Positions 33,641 to 44,100 of a stretch of 64,000 nt of DNA are shown here, piece after piece. The notes below the pieces were generated by a model. It was not told the origin of the DNA. It ran no database searches and worked only from the letters and a program-made list of their open reading frames with translations. Source of the DNA: Paraburkholderia sabiae (GTDB lineage: Bacteria; Pseudomonadota; Gammaproteobacteria; Burkholderiales; Burkholderiaceae); the NCBI RefSeq assembly GCF_030412785.1, contig NZ_CP125296.1, positions 2,170,001-2,234,000 on the forward strand, given 5' to 3'. Positions within the stretch are counted from its first letter, which is position 1. The number at the start of each line of letters is the position of its first letter. Made by a program: the position numbers and the translations under genes.

Positions 33641-34015
33641 GTGTGTAACGCCCGGTTCGTATCGATTGTGGACGACGACGAGGCACTCCGCTTCGCCATG
33701 GATACACTCGTGCGTTCGTTCGGCAGGGAAACGCTTCTGTTTGCTTCTGCGGAGGAATTTCTGGCGTCCGGTCTCATCGCCGACAGCGCATGCGTGCTGT
33801 CCGACGTCATGATGGAGGGCATGTCGGGAATCGCGATGCATGAAAAGATGCTCGAACTCGGCTACACCACACCGATGCTCTTTTTCACGTCATTCCCGAC
33901 GCACGACCTGATCACGCGCGCCAAGACAAATGGCGCGCTGGCCGTGCTGAGCAAACCCGTCGATTCCGACACGATCGCGTACTGGCTCGGCGTCGTGCTG
34001 GACTCGCCGCGCTAA
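33641..34015 (+). CDS. Single-domain response regulator (FixJ-type receiver)
   Basis: A 124-residue receiver domain with no output domain. SIVDDDEALRFAMDTL supplies the acidic pocket, LSDVMMEGMSG carries the phospho-accepting Asp, FFTSFP the conserved Thr, and LSKPVD the conserved Lys. Best relatives are receivers of the FixJ/NarL group. GTG at 33641 is chosen since GAAGG lies 6 bases upstream; a GTG 33 bases earlier is possible. Single-domain receivers act in phosphorelays or as phosphate sinks. It ends 42 bp from a convergent FixJ-type regulator. Confidence 0.82.
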   Translation: MCNARFVSIVDDDEALRFAMDTLVRSFGRETLLFASAEEFLASGLIADSACVLSDVMMEGMSGIAMHEKMLELGYTTPMLFFTSFPTHDLITRAKTNGALAVLSKPVDSDTIAYWLGVVLDSPR

Positions 34016-34057
34016 CGGCCGTCCAACGCACGCGGCGTAAAACCGTTCGAAGCGAGT

Positions 34058-34714
34058 CTAGTTGCCGACGCCCAGCGACTCGGACATCTTCACGAGCGCC
34101 GCAACAGATCGTGCGGCCATTTTCCGCATCACCTGTCCGCGATGGATCTTGACCGTGATCTCGCTGACGTTCATCTCCGACGCGATCTGCTTGTTCATCA
34201 TGCCGGCTACCACAAAAGCCATCACTTCCCGTTCGCGTGGCGTCAGTGAGTGATACGCGGCGCGCAGCGTCGCACTGGATTGCTCCGCGGCAAGACGCTC
34301 CCCGTCGCGCGCCAGCGCACTCGCGACCGCATCGAGCATGTCCTGGTCGCGGAAAGGCTTGGCGAGAAAATCGACCGCACCGGCTTTCATTGCTTTGACC
34401 GTCATTGCAATGTCGCCGTGGCCCGTCATGAAGACGATCGGCATGCGCAGATCGCTTTTTGCAATCTGCTCCTGAAACGTCAGTCCGCTTTCTCCGCGCA
34501 ACCGGATGTCGAGGATAAGGCAACTGGGTGTATCCGGCTTGGAAAAGGCAAGAAAATCCAGCGACGATTCGAATATCTCGACGCGCAGCCCCACTGAGCG
34601 CAGCAGATCGCGGACGGCGAGCCTCATCGCCTCGTCGTCGTCGATCACGTACACGATCGGATCCGTGCGCGCGTGCAGGCCTTGTGTCGAAGGAGGATGC
34701 GACTCCGCACTCAT
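34058..34714 (-). CDS. FixJ/NarL-type response regulator with LuxR helix-turn-helix
   Basis: A 218-residue two-domain regulator. The receiver has VYVIDDDEAMRLAVRDLL, LILDIRLRGESG (phospho-Asp), FMTGHGDIAMTVKAMKAGA and FLAKPF. The DNA-binding domain is LTPREREVMAFVVAGMMNKQIA followed by EMNVSEITVKIHRGQVMRKM, a full LuxR-type helix-turn-helix. The start is the ATG at 34714, preceded by AAGGAA five bases upstream; a longer reading to 34786 has no good site. No kinase is adjacent; the giant sensor kinase at 41-47 kb belongs to a group often paired with FixJ regulators, but the link is unproven. Confidence 0.87.
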   Translation of the reverse strand: MSAESHPPSTQGLHARTDPIVYVIDDDEAMRLAVRDLLRSVGLRVEIFESSLDFLAFSKPDTPSCLILDIRLRGESGLTFQEQIAKSDLRMPIVFMTGHGDIAMTVKAMKAGAVDFLAKPFRDQDMLDAVASALARDGERLAAEQSSATLRAAYHSLTPREREVMAFVVAGMMNKQIASEMNVSEITVKIHRGQVMRKMAARSVAALVKMSESLGVGN

Positions 34715-34971
34715 TTGCGTTCCTTGCCAACGAGCCATGCTGCTGGCAGCTTCCACGATGGATTCCTTCTCTATGAATGAAGGCAATAAGCGCTGTTTTC
34801 CGTTACTCGCGGCCCGAACGCGCGAAGCGAACGCCCGCGCGTTTTCGTCATAAGAATGGCTGGAACCGCAAATCCCGAAACACGCATTGCGATCGAACCT
34901 GATTGAAGCATGCTACACACTTGCCATGCGTGCAGCAAAGCAGCGGACACCGTATCCGGGAGACACAGGAA

Positions 34972-35727
34972 TCAGGCGCTTTCCTTCGACCGGCGGAGCC
35001 ATTCATCGAGACCCACGCGGCCAAGCCGCGCCTCGCCCATCGGCACCAGCGACTGATCGTCGACGAGACCGCCGAAGTACTTCGCGGCAGGATCGCGCAC
35101 GACTTCGCGCGGATCGCCGACCGCCTTCAGATAGTGGGCAATGATCTCGTTGAATGGCGCGCGCTGCGGGCCCGCAATTTCGACGATGCCGTTGCGCGGC
35201 GCCGCGAGCGCGGCTTCGGCGACATTGGCGGCGACGTCGTCGGCTGCGATCGGCTGAAACAGACCCGGCGAAACACGGATCTCGTTGCCCGTCGCGCACG
35301 ACTCGGCAATACCGCCGAGGAACTCCAGGAACTGCGTTGCGCGGACAATCGTGTACGGGATGCCCGATGCCACGATCAGTTTCTCCTGCGCGACCTTGGC
35401 ACGGAAATAACCGTTCTCCGGTGTGCGTTCGATGCCCACGATGGAAAGCGCAACATGGTGCGCAACGCCGGCAGCCGCTTCCGCTGCGAGCAGATTGGTC
35501 GTCGATGTCCTGAAGAACTCGAGAACCGCGTTGTCCTCGAACGAAGGCGAATTGGAGAGATCGACCACCACCTGTGCGCCCGTCATGACGGCCGCCAGTC
35601 CTTCGCCCGTGAGGCTGTTGATTCCGTTTCTGGGCGAGGCAGCAATCGCTTCATGGCCGTGCTGGGCCAGAATCGCGACTGTCTTCGAGCCGATCAGGCC
35701 CGTACCGCCGATGACGACAATCTTCAT
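34972..35727 (-). CDS. Atypical SDR / NAD(P)H-binding protein
   Basis: A 251-residue NAD(P)-binding protein of the NmrA-like SDR group. MKIVVIGGTGLIGSKTVAILAQHG at the chosen start is the Rossmann motif; VVVDLSNSPSFED, HHVALSIVGIERTP and YFRAKVAQEKLIVASGIPYTIVRATQF (the last given in pieces in the sequence) fit UDP-sugar/flavin-reductase-like SDRs. The ATG at 35727 has GGAGA seven bases upstream; the longer reading adds 30 residues before the motif. The canonical YxxxK is absent. No operon partner; function unknown. Confidence 0.78.
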   Translation of the reverse strand: MKIVVIGGTGLIGSKTVAILAQHGHEAIAASPRNGINSLTGEGLAAVMTGAQVVVDLSNSPSFEDNAVLEFFRTSTTNLLAAEAAAGVAHHVALSIVGIERTPENGYFRAKVAQEKLIVASGIPYTIVRATQFLEFLGGIAESCATGNEIRVSPGLFQPIAADDVAANVAEAALAAPRNGIVEIAGPQRAPFNEIIAHYLKAVGDPREVVRDPAAKYFGGLVDDQSLVPMGEARLGRVGLDEWLRRSKESA

Positions 35728-36004
35728 GACGCGTTCTCCATATCGATAGCGGACGATCCGCATGAACTCATCATAGATAGTCGGCGCATGTCGCGGGAGA
35801 TACGTGACGCGACGCACAGTGTTGTCTTAATGACACCAATCGCAAACGGCTCGCACCGGCTATTGGTGCTCACCCGGCAACGGTGCGTGTTCTGCCGCAT
35901 ATCTACCGGAGCGAAGTCTCGCCACCTACCATGCTGACAACCGAATGCGATCGACTCGACCGGGTCGACGATCAACTGGCAGGTGTGACAGCCAACGACT
36001 CGCC

Positions 36005-36535
36005 ATGGAAACGCTACTTACCGAATGGTCCGCGGCCTCGCGGAAATCGACCGACACGCAGCCCGCCTTCGATATCGGCGCGCATCTTGTCAGCGAGCGC
36101 GACGGCTATGCGCACCACGGAATCTACGCGGGCAACGGACGGGTCATCCACTATGGCGGATTTCACCGCTCCACGCAGCGGCGCCCGGTCGAATACGCTT
36201 CACTGCATGACTTTGCAGCGGGAAGAGAGGTCAAGGTCGCGAGTGAATCGGATTCCGTCTATACCGGCATCGTTGCGTTGCGAAGGGCAACATCGCGTCT
36301 GGGCGAAGACAGATATCAGCTTCTCACGAACAACTGCGAGCACTTCAGCACATGGTGCGTGCGAGGCGTCGCGCGCAGCGAACAGGTGCGCCGATGCCTG
36401 ATGAATCCATGGAACGGCGTCAAGACATTGCTGGCGATTGCACGAGCGATGTTTGCTTCGCGTGACTTCAGCGAGATTCGCCGCGATGCACGTGCTCTGT
36501 CTCTCGCAACAGCGCCCCGCGTAAGACCTGCCTGA
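36005..36535 (+). CDS. LRAT-domain (NlpC/P60-superfamily) protein
   Basis: A 176-residue protein matching lecithin-retinol-acyltransferase-like (LRAT) domains. The core has the two conserved histidines in GYAHHGIYAGNGRVIHYGG (about residues 36-55) and the catalytic cysteine motif NNCEHFSTWCVRG (near residue 117). The family contains thiol acyltransferases and peptidases. It is small, with no clear signal peptide in the chosen reading (ATG at 36005, weak ribosome-binding site). The N-terminal reading could extend further. It lies just before an EmrB-type efflux gene; any link is speculative. Confidence 0.77.
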   Translation: METLLTEWSAASRKSTDTQPAFDIGAHLVSERDGYAHHGIYAGNGRVIHYGGFHRSTQRRPVEYASLHDFAAGREVKVASESDSVYTGIVALRRATSRLGEDRYQLLTNNCEHFSTWCVRGVARSEQVRRCLMNPWNGVKTLLAIARAMFASRDFSEIRRDARALSLATAPRVRPA

Positions 36536-36596
36536 AAGCAGCCATGAATTCATACGGCCTACAACCTTTTTATTTTGGATGTCTAACGGATTGGAA

Positions 36597-38153
36597 ATGA
36601 ACCACGAATCTGACCATAGCGCCAAAACACCATTGACAGGCATCAAGTTCGTACTCGGCACATTCGCAGTCGCGCTCGCCACCTTCATGAACGTGCTCGA
36701 TTCGTCCATCGCCAACGTCGCGATTCCCACGCTTTCCGGCAATCTGGGCGTATCGGTCGATGAAGGCACATGGGTCATTACACTGTTCGCAGCTGCAAAC
36801 GCCGTGTCGATTCCGCTCACCGGCTGGCTCACGCAACGCATCGGCCAGGTCAAGCTGTTTGTCTGGGCGATCCTGTTGTTCGTACTGTCGTCGGCAGCGT
36901 GCGGGCTTGCGCCGAATCTGCTGGTGCTGCTCGCTGCGCGCGTCGTGCAAGGGCTCGTCGCGGGTCCGCTGGTGCCGCTCTCGCAAGCCTTGCTGCTCGC
37001 ATCGTTTCCCGAAGATAAAAGCTCAAACGCGCTGTCGTTGTGGGCGATGACCGCGACGGTCGGGCCGATCGCCGGCCCGGCGCTAGGCGGCTGGATCACC
37101 GACAGCTACAACTGGTCGTGGATCTTCTATATCAATGTGCCTGTCGGTCTGTTTGCCGCGGGCGTGATCTGGATGGTGTATCGCGATCGCGAAACGCCTG
37201 CGCGCAAGCTGCCGATCGATGTCATCGGTTTGATCTCGCTGGTCGCGTGGGTCGCGACGCTGCAGATCATGCTCGACAAGGGCAAAGACCTCGACTGGTT
37301 CAATTCGCCCGTGATCTGGGCACTCACCGTTGTCGCCGCAATCAGCTTTCTGTTCTTTCTGATCTGGGAATTCACCGAAGAAAAGCCGGTGATCGATCTG
37401 CGCCTCTTTGCCAGGCGCAATTTTCTCGGTGGCACGGTGGCGATTTCCGTCGCTTATGCGCTCTTCTTCGCGAACCTGGTAATCCTGCCGCAATGGATTC
37501 AGGGCTTTCTCGGCTATCGCGCGGTCGATGCAGGACTTGTGACCGCGCCGCTCGGCATCTTCTCGGTGATGCTCGCGCCGCTGCTGGGGAAAATCATGCC
37601 GCGCTCCGACAGCCGTGTGCTCGCCACTCTCGCGTTTGTCGGCTTCGCCGGTGTCTTCTTCATGCGCTCCCGCTACACGACGGATGTCGATGCCTTCACG
37701 CTCGTGTTGCCTACGTTACTGCAAGGCATACCGACTGCTCTGTTCTTCACGCCCCTCACCGCGATCATCCTCTCAGGACTGCCGCCCGAGAAAATTCCGG
37801 CAGCAGCAGGCCTGTCGAACTTCGTGCGGATTTTCGCGGGCGCTGTCGGCACGTCGCTGCTGACCACGAAATGGTCGGACCGGACGATCTTCCATCACGC
37901 GCGTCTCGTCGATCAGACGAGCGTCAACAATCCGAACTTCATCAACACCATCGCCAATCTTCAGACGACGCTCAACTTCAGCACCGCGAAGGCGACGGCG
38001 CTCTTCGAGTCGTCGCTCGACGCACAGGCATCCATGCTCGGGCTCAACGACGTCTTCTGGCTCTCCGCGGTGATCTTCATCGTCATCGTCCCGCTGATCT
38101 GGTTGACGAGACCGACCCGAGGCGCGAGCGCGCCAGGCGCAGGCGGGCACTGA
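36597..38153 (+). CDS. emrB: DHA2-family MFS drug efflux transporter (EmrB type)
   Basis: A 518-residue inner-membrane transporter with about 14 hydrophobic segments. Motif A-like segments are GWLTQRIGQVKLF and LLGKIMPRSDSR; the first helix has ATFMNVLDSSIANVAIPTLSG (the DHA2 signature). VQGLVAGPLVPLSQALLL and GPIAGPALGGWITDSYNW are the typical motif C region. The start at 36597 follows GGATTGG; an ATG at 36579 is possible. It is the first gene of an EmrB-NodT-EmrA cassette and would pump small hydrophobic or aromatic compounds through a tripartite channel driven by protons. Confidence 0.92.
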   Translation: MNHESDHSAKTPLTGIKFVLGTFAVALATFMNVLDSSIANVAIPTLSGNLGVSVDEGTWVITLFAAANAVSIPLTGWLTQRIGQVKLFVWAILLFVLSSAACGLAPNLLVLLAARVVQGLVAGPLVPLSQALLLASFPEDKSSNALSLWAMTATVGPIAGPALGGWITDSYNWSWIFYINVPVGLFAAGVIWMVYRDRETPARKLPIDVIGLISLVAWVATLQIMLDKGKDLDWFNSPVIWALTVVAAISFLFFLIWEFTEEKPVIDLRLFARRNFLGGTVAISVAYALFFANLVILPQWIQGFLGYRAVDAGLVTAPLGIFSVMLAPLLGKIMPRSDSRVLATLAFVGFAGVFFMRSRYTTDVDAFTLVLPTLLQGIPTALFFTPLTAIILSGLPPEKIPAAAGLSNFVRIFAGAVGTSLLTTKWSDRTIFHHARLVDQTSVNNPNFINTIANLQTTLNFSTAKATALFESSLDAQASMLGLNDVFWLSAVIFIVIVPLIWLTRPTRGASAPGAGGH

Positions 38154-38198
38154 AGCATCCCGCGCATCCATTCCACGTTCTAACGGAACCTATTCGAA

Positions 38199-39689
38199 AT
38201 GAACTCGCTGACTTCTGGATCGGGCATCGTCGATCGCGTGCTGAAGGCCGGTTTGTCCGCCGTCTGTGCGACATCGCTCTGCGCATGCGTGAACTATGCG
38301 GGCATCCACGGCGATGCGCAGATTGCCTCGTCGAATACGTTCGAAACGACGGCGAGCCTGCCCGCCGAACACGGTCACTGGCCTGCCGCCGATTGGGTCG
38401 AACAGTTCGGCGACGCGCAGCTCATGACGCTGATCGCAGAAGCGCGCAAAGACAGCCCGACGCTCGAACAGGCCCGCTCGCGGGTGAGCGCGGCGCAGGC
38501 CTACAGCGAAACCGCGAAGGCCGGCACGCTGCCGCGCATCGACGCGAACTACTCGCTCACGCGTCAGCAGTACAGCGGCACCGCGCTGATTCCACCGCCC
38601 GTTGCAGGCTCCTGGCAGACGGAGAACAAGGGGCTCCTGACGGCTTCGTACGACCTCGATCTGTGGGGCAAGAATCGCGAAGCACTCAAGGCAGCCGTGT
38701 CGCAACTTTCCGCGAGCAAGGCCGACGAGGAAGCCGTCCGGCTCACGCTCGATACCGCCATCGCACGCACCTACAACCAGCTCGCGCGCCTTTACGCGCT
38801 GCGCGACATCGCGCAGGCGGAAGTCGCGCGGCGCGAGGAAATCGATCGCATCACGGCGAGCCGCATTGCGACGGGACTCGATACGCAGGTCGAACGCAAG
38901 ACCGCGCAGGCCAATCTCGCGACGAGCCGCGCGAATGTCACCGCGCTCGACGGCAACATCCTGACCACGCGCTATCAGCTCGCGGCATTGATGGGCGCCG
39001 GCCCGGATCGCGGTCTGCGGATCGAGCGGCCAGCGCTCGGCATCGGCGACGAGGTACGTCTGCCCGACAACCTGCCCGCCGATCTGGTGAGCCGTCGCCC
39101 TGAAATCGTCGCGGCCCGCTGGCACGTCGACGCGCTGATGCACGAAGTGAAAGAGGCGAAGGCCGAGTTCTATCCCGACATCAATCTGAGCGCGGCCATC
39201 GGCCTCGACGCGTTCGGTTTCGGCCGCTTTCTGACGGCCGCGAGCCGGACGGCTTCCGTCGGTCCCGCCATCCATCTGCCGATTTTCGACGCCGGCGCAT
39301 TGCGCGCGCAGCTCAAAGGCCGCTACGCGGAATTCGACTATGCCGTCGCGACGTACAACCTCGCACTCGTTACCGCGCTCACCGAAGTTGCCACGCAGCT
39401 TGCGTCGCTTCGTTCGAGCGATGCACAACTCGTCGATGCGCAACTGGCGCAGCAGGCAGCAGACGGCGCCGATCAGCTTGCGATCCGGCAGTACAAGGCC
39501 GGTCTCACAAATCAGCTGACCGTGCTCAATGCCGACGTCACGGCTCTGAACACCGAGCAGGCCGTCGCCGACCTGAAGATGAACCGGCGCGATCAGCAGA
39601 TCGCGCTCGCTTCGGCGCTCGGAGGCGGCTATGTCGACGACCGGGCCGAGGCGGCGGGCAGCACCGATGCCGTCGCCGCCGCACATTGA
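38199..39689 (+). CDS. NodT/OprM-type outer-membrane efflux lipoprotein
   Basis: A 496-residue TolC-like outer-membrane factor. The signal peptide ends in a lipobox (LCACVN, lipidated Cys near residue 30). The two efflux-protein repeats are visible: WVEQFGDAQLMTLIAEARKD and ARSRVSAAQAYSETAKAG in the first; RPEIVAARWHVDALMHEVKEAKAEFYPDI in parts in the second. Long helices form the periplasmic tunnel. It sits between emrB and the EmrA-type gene, 45 bp and 43 bp away, so it is the exit duct of the same pump. The family is secure; the cargo is not known. Confidence 0.93.
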   Translation: MNSLTSGSGIVDRVLKAGLSAVCATSLCACVNYAGIHGDAQIASSNTFETTASLPAEHGHWPAADWVEQFGDAQLMTLIAEARKDSPTLEQARSRVSAAQAYSETAKAGTLPRIDANYSLTRQQYSGTALIPPPVAGSWQTENKGLLTASYDLDLWGKNREALKAAVSQLSASKADEEAVRLTLDTAIARTYNQLARLYALRDIAQAEVARREEIDRITASRIATGLDTQVERKTAQANLATSRANVTALDGNILTTRYQLAALMGAGPDRGLRIERPALGIGDEVRLPDNLPADLVSRRPEIVAARWHVDALMHEVKEAKAEFYPDINLSAAIGLDAFGFGRFLTAASRTASVGPAIHLPIFDAGALRAQLKGRYAEFDYAVATYNLALVTALTEVATQLASLRSSDAQLVDAQLAQQAADGADQLAIRQYKAGLTNQLTVLNADVTALNTEQAVADLKMNRRDQQIALASALGGGYVDDRAEAAGSTDAVAAAH

Positions 39690-39732
39690 CTGAGCTTGCA
39701 ACGTCATTCGCAACCGCTTTGGGAGATCTGAA

Positions 39733-41037
39733 ATGGGAGATTCCGTCACGTCCGGCAATGAACTTGCGCGTTCCGCTGCCAGCAAAGGCACGGAAGCCGC
39801 CGCCCAGAGCCGGCGCAAGCGCCTCATCGCGCTGCTCGCCGCCGCGGTGGCCGCAGCCGGCGCGGCCTACGGCACCTATTACTTCAAATGGGGCCGATAT
39901 CACGAGGCGACCGACGACGCGTATGTCAGCGGCAATCTCGTCGAGCTGACGCCGCAGGTCACGGGCACGGTCACCGCCGTCAACGCCGACGACACGCAGA
40001 TCGTGAAGACAGGCGAGCCGGTCGTCGCGCTCGATCCCGCCGACGCGCGCAATGCGCTGTCGAAAGCCGAAGCCGAGCTAGGGCAAACCGTGCGCCGCGT
40101 GAGCAGCCTCTATGTGAACAACGACTTCTACGCGGCGAACGTCGCGCAGCGGCGCTCGGAACTCGCGCGTGTGACGAACGATCTGCGTCGGCGCGAGGCC
40201 GTCGCCGACTCGGGCGCCGTTTCTGCCGAAGATATCGCACACGCTCGCGACGCCGTGAATGCCGCACAGGCCGCGCTCGATGCAGCACGTCAACAGGACG
40301 AAGCCAATCACGCGCTGACCGACCGCACGACCGTGGAGCAGCATCCCGATGTGCAGGCCGCCGAGTCGAAAGTGCGGGACGCCTGGCTTGCCTACGCGCG
40401 CAACACGCTGCCCGCGCCCGTCACGGGCTATGTCGCGAAACGCTCGGTTCAGGTGGGGCAGCGCGTGTCTCCCGGCACGCCGCTGATGGCGATCGTGCCG
40501 CTCGACGGCGTCTGGGTCGATGCGAATTTCAAGGAAGTGCAGTTGAAGCGCATGCGCATCGGTCAGCCTGTCGTGCTGATCGCCGACGTGTACGGCTCGG
40601 GCATGACGTATCACGGACAGATCGAGGGCTTTTCGGCGGGAACGGGCAGCGCATTCGCGACGCTGCCGGCGCAAAACGCGACGGGCAACTGGATCAAGAT
40701 CGTTCAGCGTTTGCCCGTGCGCATCCGGCTGGATCAGCGCGAACTCGCCGCGCATCCACTGCGTATCGGCCTGTCGATGCAGGTCAAGGTCGACACACGC
40801 GACGACTCGGGGACGCAGCTGGCGGCCGCCAGCAACACGAGCTATCGCACGGATGTCTTTGCACAATATGGGTCGCAGGCCGACAGGGAGATTGCGAAGC
40901 TCGTCGCGCAGAACGAAATGGCTTCGCGCGCAACTGCCGCGAAGCCCACGCCGAAGAGCGCCGAATCCAGGACGCCGACCGATGGGGCAACCGCTCGCCG
41001 ACGCCCGCTCGCGGCAGCACAAGGCGGCGACGCATGA
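39733..41037 (+). CDS. emrA: HlyD/EmrA-type membrane fusion protein
   Basis: A 434-residue periplasmic adaptor with one N-terminal membrane helix (about residues 30-50). After it come the lipoyl-like hairpin (TDDAYVSGNLVELTPQVTGTV), a long coiled-coil helix pair (about 95-200), and the beta-barrel with TGYVAKRSVQVGQRVSPGTPLMAIVP and VWVDANFKEVQL. The order and size fit EmrA. GGGAG precedes the ATG. It bridges the MFS pump and the outer-membrane duct; with genes 36597-39689 it forms a complete tripartite efflux system. No regulator is attached. Confidence 0.93.
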   Translation: MGDSVTSGNELARSAASKGTEAAAQSRRKRLIALLAAAVAAAGAAYGTYYFKWGRYHEATDDAYVSGNLVELTPQVTGTVTAVNADDTQIVKTGEPVVALDPADARNALSKAEAELGQTVRRVSSLYVNNDFYAANVAQRRSELARVTNDLRRREAVADSGAVSAEDIAHARDAVNAAQAALDAARQQDEANHALTDRTTVEQHPDVQAAESKVRDAWLAYARNTLPAPVTGYVAKRSVQVGQRVSPGTPLMAIVPLDGVWVDANFKEVQLKRMRIGQPVVLIADVYGSGMTYHGQIEGFSAGTGSAFATLPAQNATGNWIKIVQRLPVRIRLDQRELAAHPLRIGLSMQVKVDTRDDSGTQLAAASNTSYRTDVFAQYGSQADREIAKLVAQNEMASRATAAKPTPKSAESRTPTDGATARRRPLAAAQGGDA

Positions 41038-41188
41038 TGCCGGCCTCGCCGCCTTCCGGCTCGTCGCGAGCCACACGCCTGCCGGCCGGGACCATCCGCG
41101 ATCAAATACTCGCCGCGGTGTATGCTGACGCGATCCCTGCTGCCATGCCGACGAACGCAACGCATCCGATACGACGGGCAGCAGCCCT

Positions 41189-44100
41189 ATGCCCGCCACG
41201 GCAGATGCAGACCTTCGGACGGTTTCGGCGCCTATGGGTAAGAGACTCCAGATCTTGTGGGACGACGGCGAGCGCGTCCTCTCCCGTGGACGGCACCCGA
41301 CGGAGGACAGCAGCCGCAACGTCCTGCTGGTGCAGCCCGCCGCCGAACATCCGTTACCCGCCAGCCTTGACCGCCTCGCTCGCGAATTCGATCTGAAGGA
41401 CGAACTCGGCGATGCATGGGCGGTGCAGCCGCTCGCGCTGTTGCGCGAAAGCCGGCGGCCCTTGCTGGTCCTCGACGATCCCGGCGGCGAGCCGCTCGCG
41501 GGGCTGCTCGGCAAGCCGATGGAGATGGGAGAATTTTTGCGGCTCGCGGTCGGCATCGCCGCGGCGCTGGGCAAGCTGCATCAGCGAGGCCTCGTTCATA
41601 AAGATCTCAAGCCCGCTCATATTCTCGTGAACTGCGCCGACGGAAACGTACGGCTCACCGGCTTCGGCCTCGCCTCGCGGCTTCCGCGCGAGCGACAGGC
41701 GCCGGAACCGCCCGAGACCATCGCCGGCACGCTCGCCTACATGGCGCCCGAACAGACGGGCCGGATGAACCGTTCGATCGATTCCCGCAGCGACCTCTAT
41801 GCGTTCGGCGTCACGCTCTACCAGATGCTCACGGGCGTCTTGCCGTTCACGGCAACCGAGCCGATGGAATGGGTGCACTGCCACATCGCCAGAAAGCCGG
41901 TGCCGCCGAGCGCGCGCGAGGAGTCCGTCCCGGCCGCCGTCTCGCTGATCGTCATGAAGTTGCTGGCCAAGACCGCCGAGGACCGCTATCAGACAGCGGC
42001 GGGCGTCGAACACGACCTGAAGCACTGTCTCGCCGACTGGCGGAGCGAACGTCGCGTCCAGGAGTTCCGGCTCGACGAACACGATACGCCCGACCGCCTC
42101 ATGATTCCCGAGAAGCTCTACGGGCGGGAGCACGAAGTCAATACGCTGGTGGCGGCATTCGACCGGACGGTCCGCAACGGTGCGCCGGAACTGGCGCTGG
42201 TATCGGGCTATTCGGGGATCGGCAAGTCATCCGTCGTCAACGAACTGCACCGGGTGCTGGTGCCGCCGCGCGGACTCTTCGCGTCCGGCAAGTTCGATCA
42301 GTACAAGCGCGACATTCCCTATTCGACGCTCGTGCAGGCGTTCCAGGGACTCGTGCGGCCGCTGCTCGGCAAGCCCGAGACAGAACTGGCAAGCTGGCGC
42401 GCCGCGCTGCTGGAGGCGCTCGAGCCTAATGCCCGGCTGATGACGGACCTCATCCCCGAACTGAAGCTGATCATCGGCGACCCGCCGCCCGTCGCGGAAC
42501 TCGCGCCCAAACTCGCACAGCGCCGCTTCATGGTTCTGTTCCGCCGCTTCATCGGCGTATTCGCCCGGCCGGAACATCCGCTTGCGCTCTTTTTCGACGA
42601 TCTCCAATGGCTCGACGCGGCGACGCTCGATCTGCTCGAAGACCTGCTGACGCGCTCCGATCTGCGGCATCTGATGCTGGTCGGCGCGTATCGCGACAAC
42701 GAGGTCGATGCGATGCATCCGCTGACGGGCAGGCTTCAGGCCATCCGGAACGCCGGCGTGCGGATCGAGGAAATCACGCTGACGCCGCTCGCCAGCGCTC
42801 ATATCCAGCAACTGATCGCGGAAGCGCTACACACTGAACGGCAGCAGATCGAACCGCTCGCGCAACTGGTGCACGACAAGACGGCAGGGAATCCCTTTTT
42901 CGTGATCCAGTTCCTGCACGCGCTCGCCGATGAGGAACTGCTCGCGTTCGACCACGACGCCCGACGATGGTCGTGGAATTCCCATCGCATTCATGCGAAG
43001 GGCTATACCGACAACATCGTGGATCTGATGATCGGCAAGCTGACGCGCTTGCCGACGGAGACGCAGAATGCGTTGCAGCAGCTCGCCTGCCTTGGCAACG
43101 TCGCCGATATCACGACGCTGTCTACTGTCGTCGCGATGTCGCACGAACGGCTTCACGCAGTGTTGTGGGAAGCCATCAGGCAGGAGCTGATCGGGCGGCA
43201 GGAAGATACGTACAAATTCGTCCACGACCGCGTCCATGAAGCCGCCTATTCGATGATCCCGCAGGCGTCGCGTGCCGAAGCGCATCTGCGCATAGGGCGG
43301 CTGCTCGCCGCGCACACGCCGCCCGAAAAACGCAATGAGCGGATCTTCGAGATCGCGGGTCAACTCAATCGTGCCACCGCCTTGATCGGTTCGCGCGAAG
43401 AACGGGAACAACTCGCGGAATTCAACCTGCTGGCGGGCCTGCGCGCGAAGGTATCGACAGCTTATGCGTCGGCGCTCATCTATCTGGTAGCAGGCGTCGA
43501 ACTGCTGGACGACGATTGCTGGGAGCGTCGGCATGAGCTGATCTTCGCGCTCGAACTCAACCGCGCCGCGTGCGAATATCTGACGGGTCAGCCGTCTGCG
43601 GCGGACGAGCGCCTGACTGCTCTGTCGAACCGCGCCACGACGACCGTGGAGAAAGCCAGCGTCGCGTGCCTGCACACCGATGTCTGCTCGACGCTCGATC
43701 AAAGCAGCCGCGCCGTCGCCGTATGCCTCGACTATCTGCGGCATGTCGGCATCGACTGGTCGCCGCATCCGCAGGACGACGAGGTTCGCAGCGAATACAA
43801 ACGGATCGGTCTGCTGCTCGGCGATCGTCCGATCGAAGCCCTGATCGATTTGCCGCTGATGCAAGACCCGGCGCATCTCGCGACGGCCGAAGTGCTGAGC
43901 AAACTCTTCGCGCCCGCCGTGCAGACGGATGCGAATCTGGCTTCGCTGATGAGCTGCAAGGCGGTCAATCTCAGCCTGGAGCGCGGTAACTGCGATGCGT
44001 CGTGTGTGCCTTACGCGATGGTCGGCAGAATTGCCGGGCCGCGTTTCGGCGACTATCAGTTCGGTTTCCGGTTCGGCCAGCTCGGCTACGAACTCGTCGA

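Noticed and set aside
37040..39103. Long arginine-rich reading frame across emrB and the NodT gene
   Set aside because: It is a GC-rich overlapping frame; the emrB and NodT proteins in the other frame have full family motifs, and this one has none.
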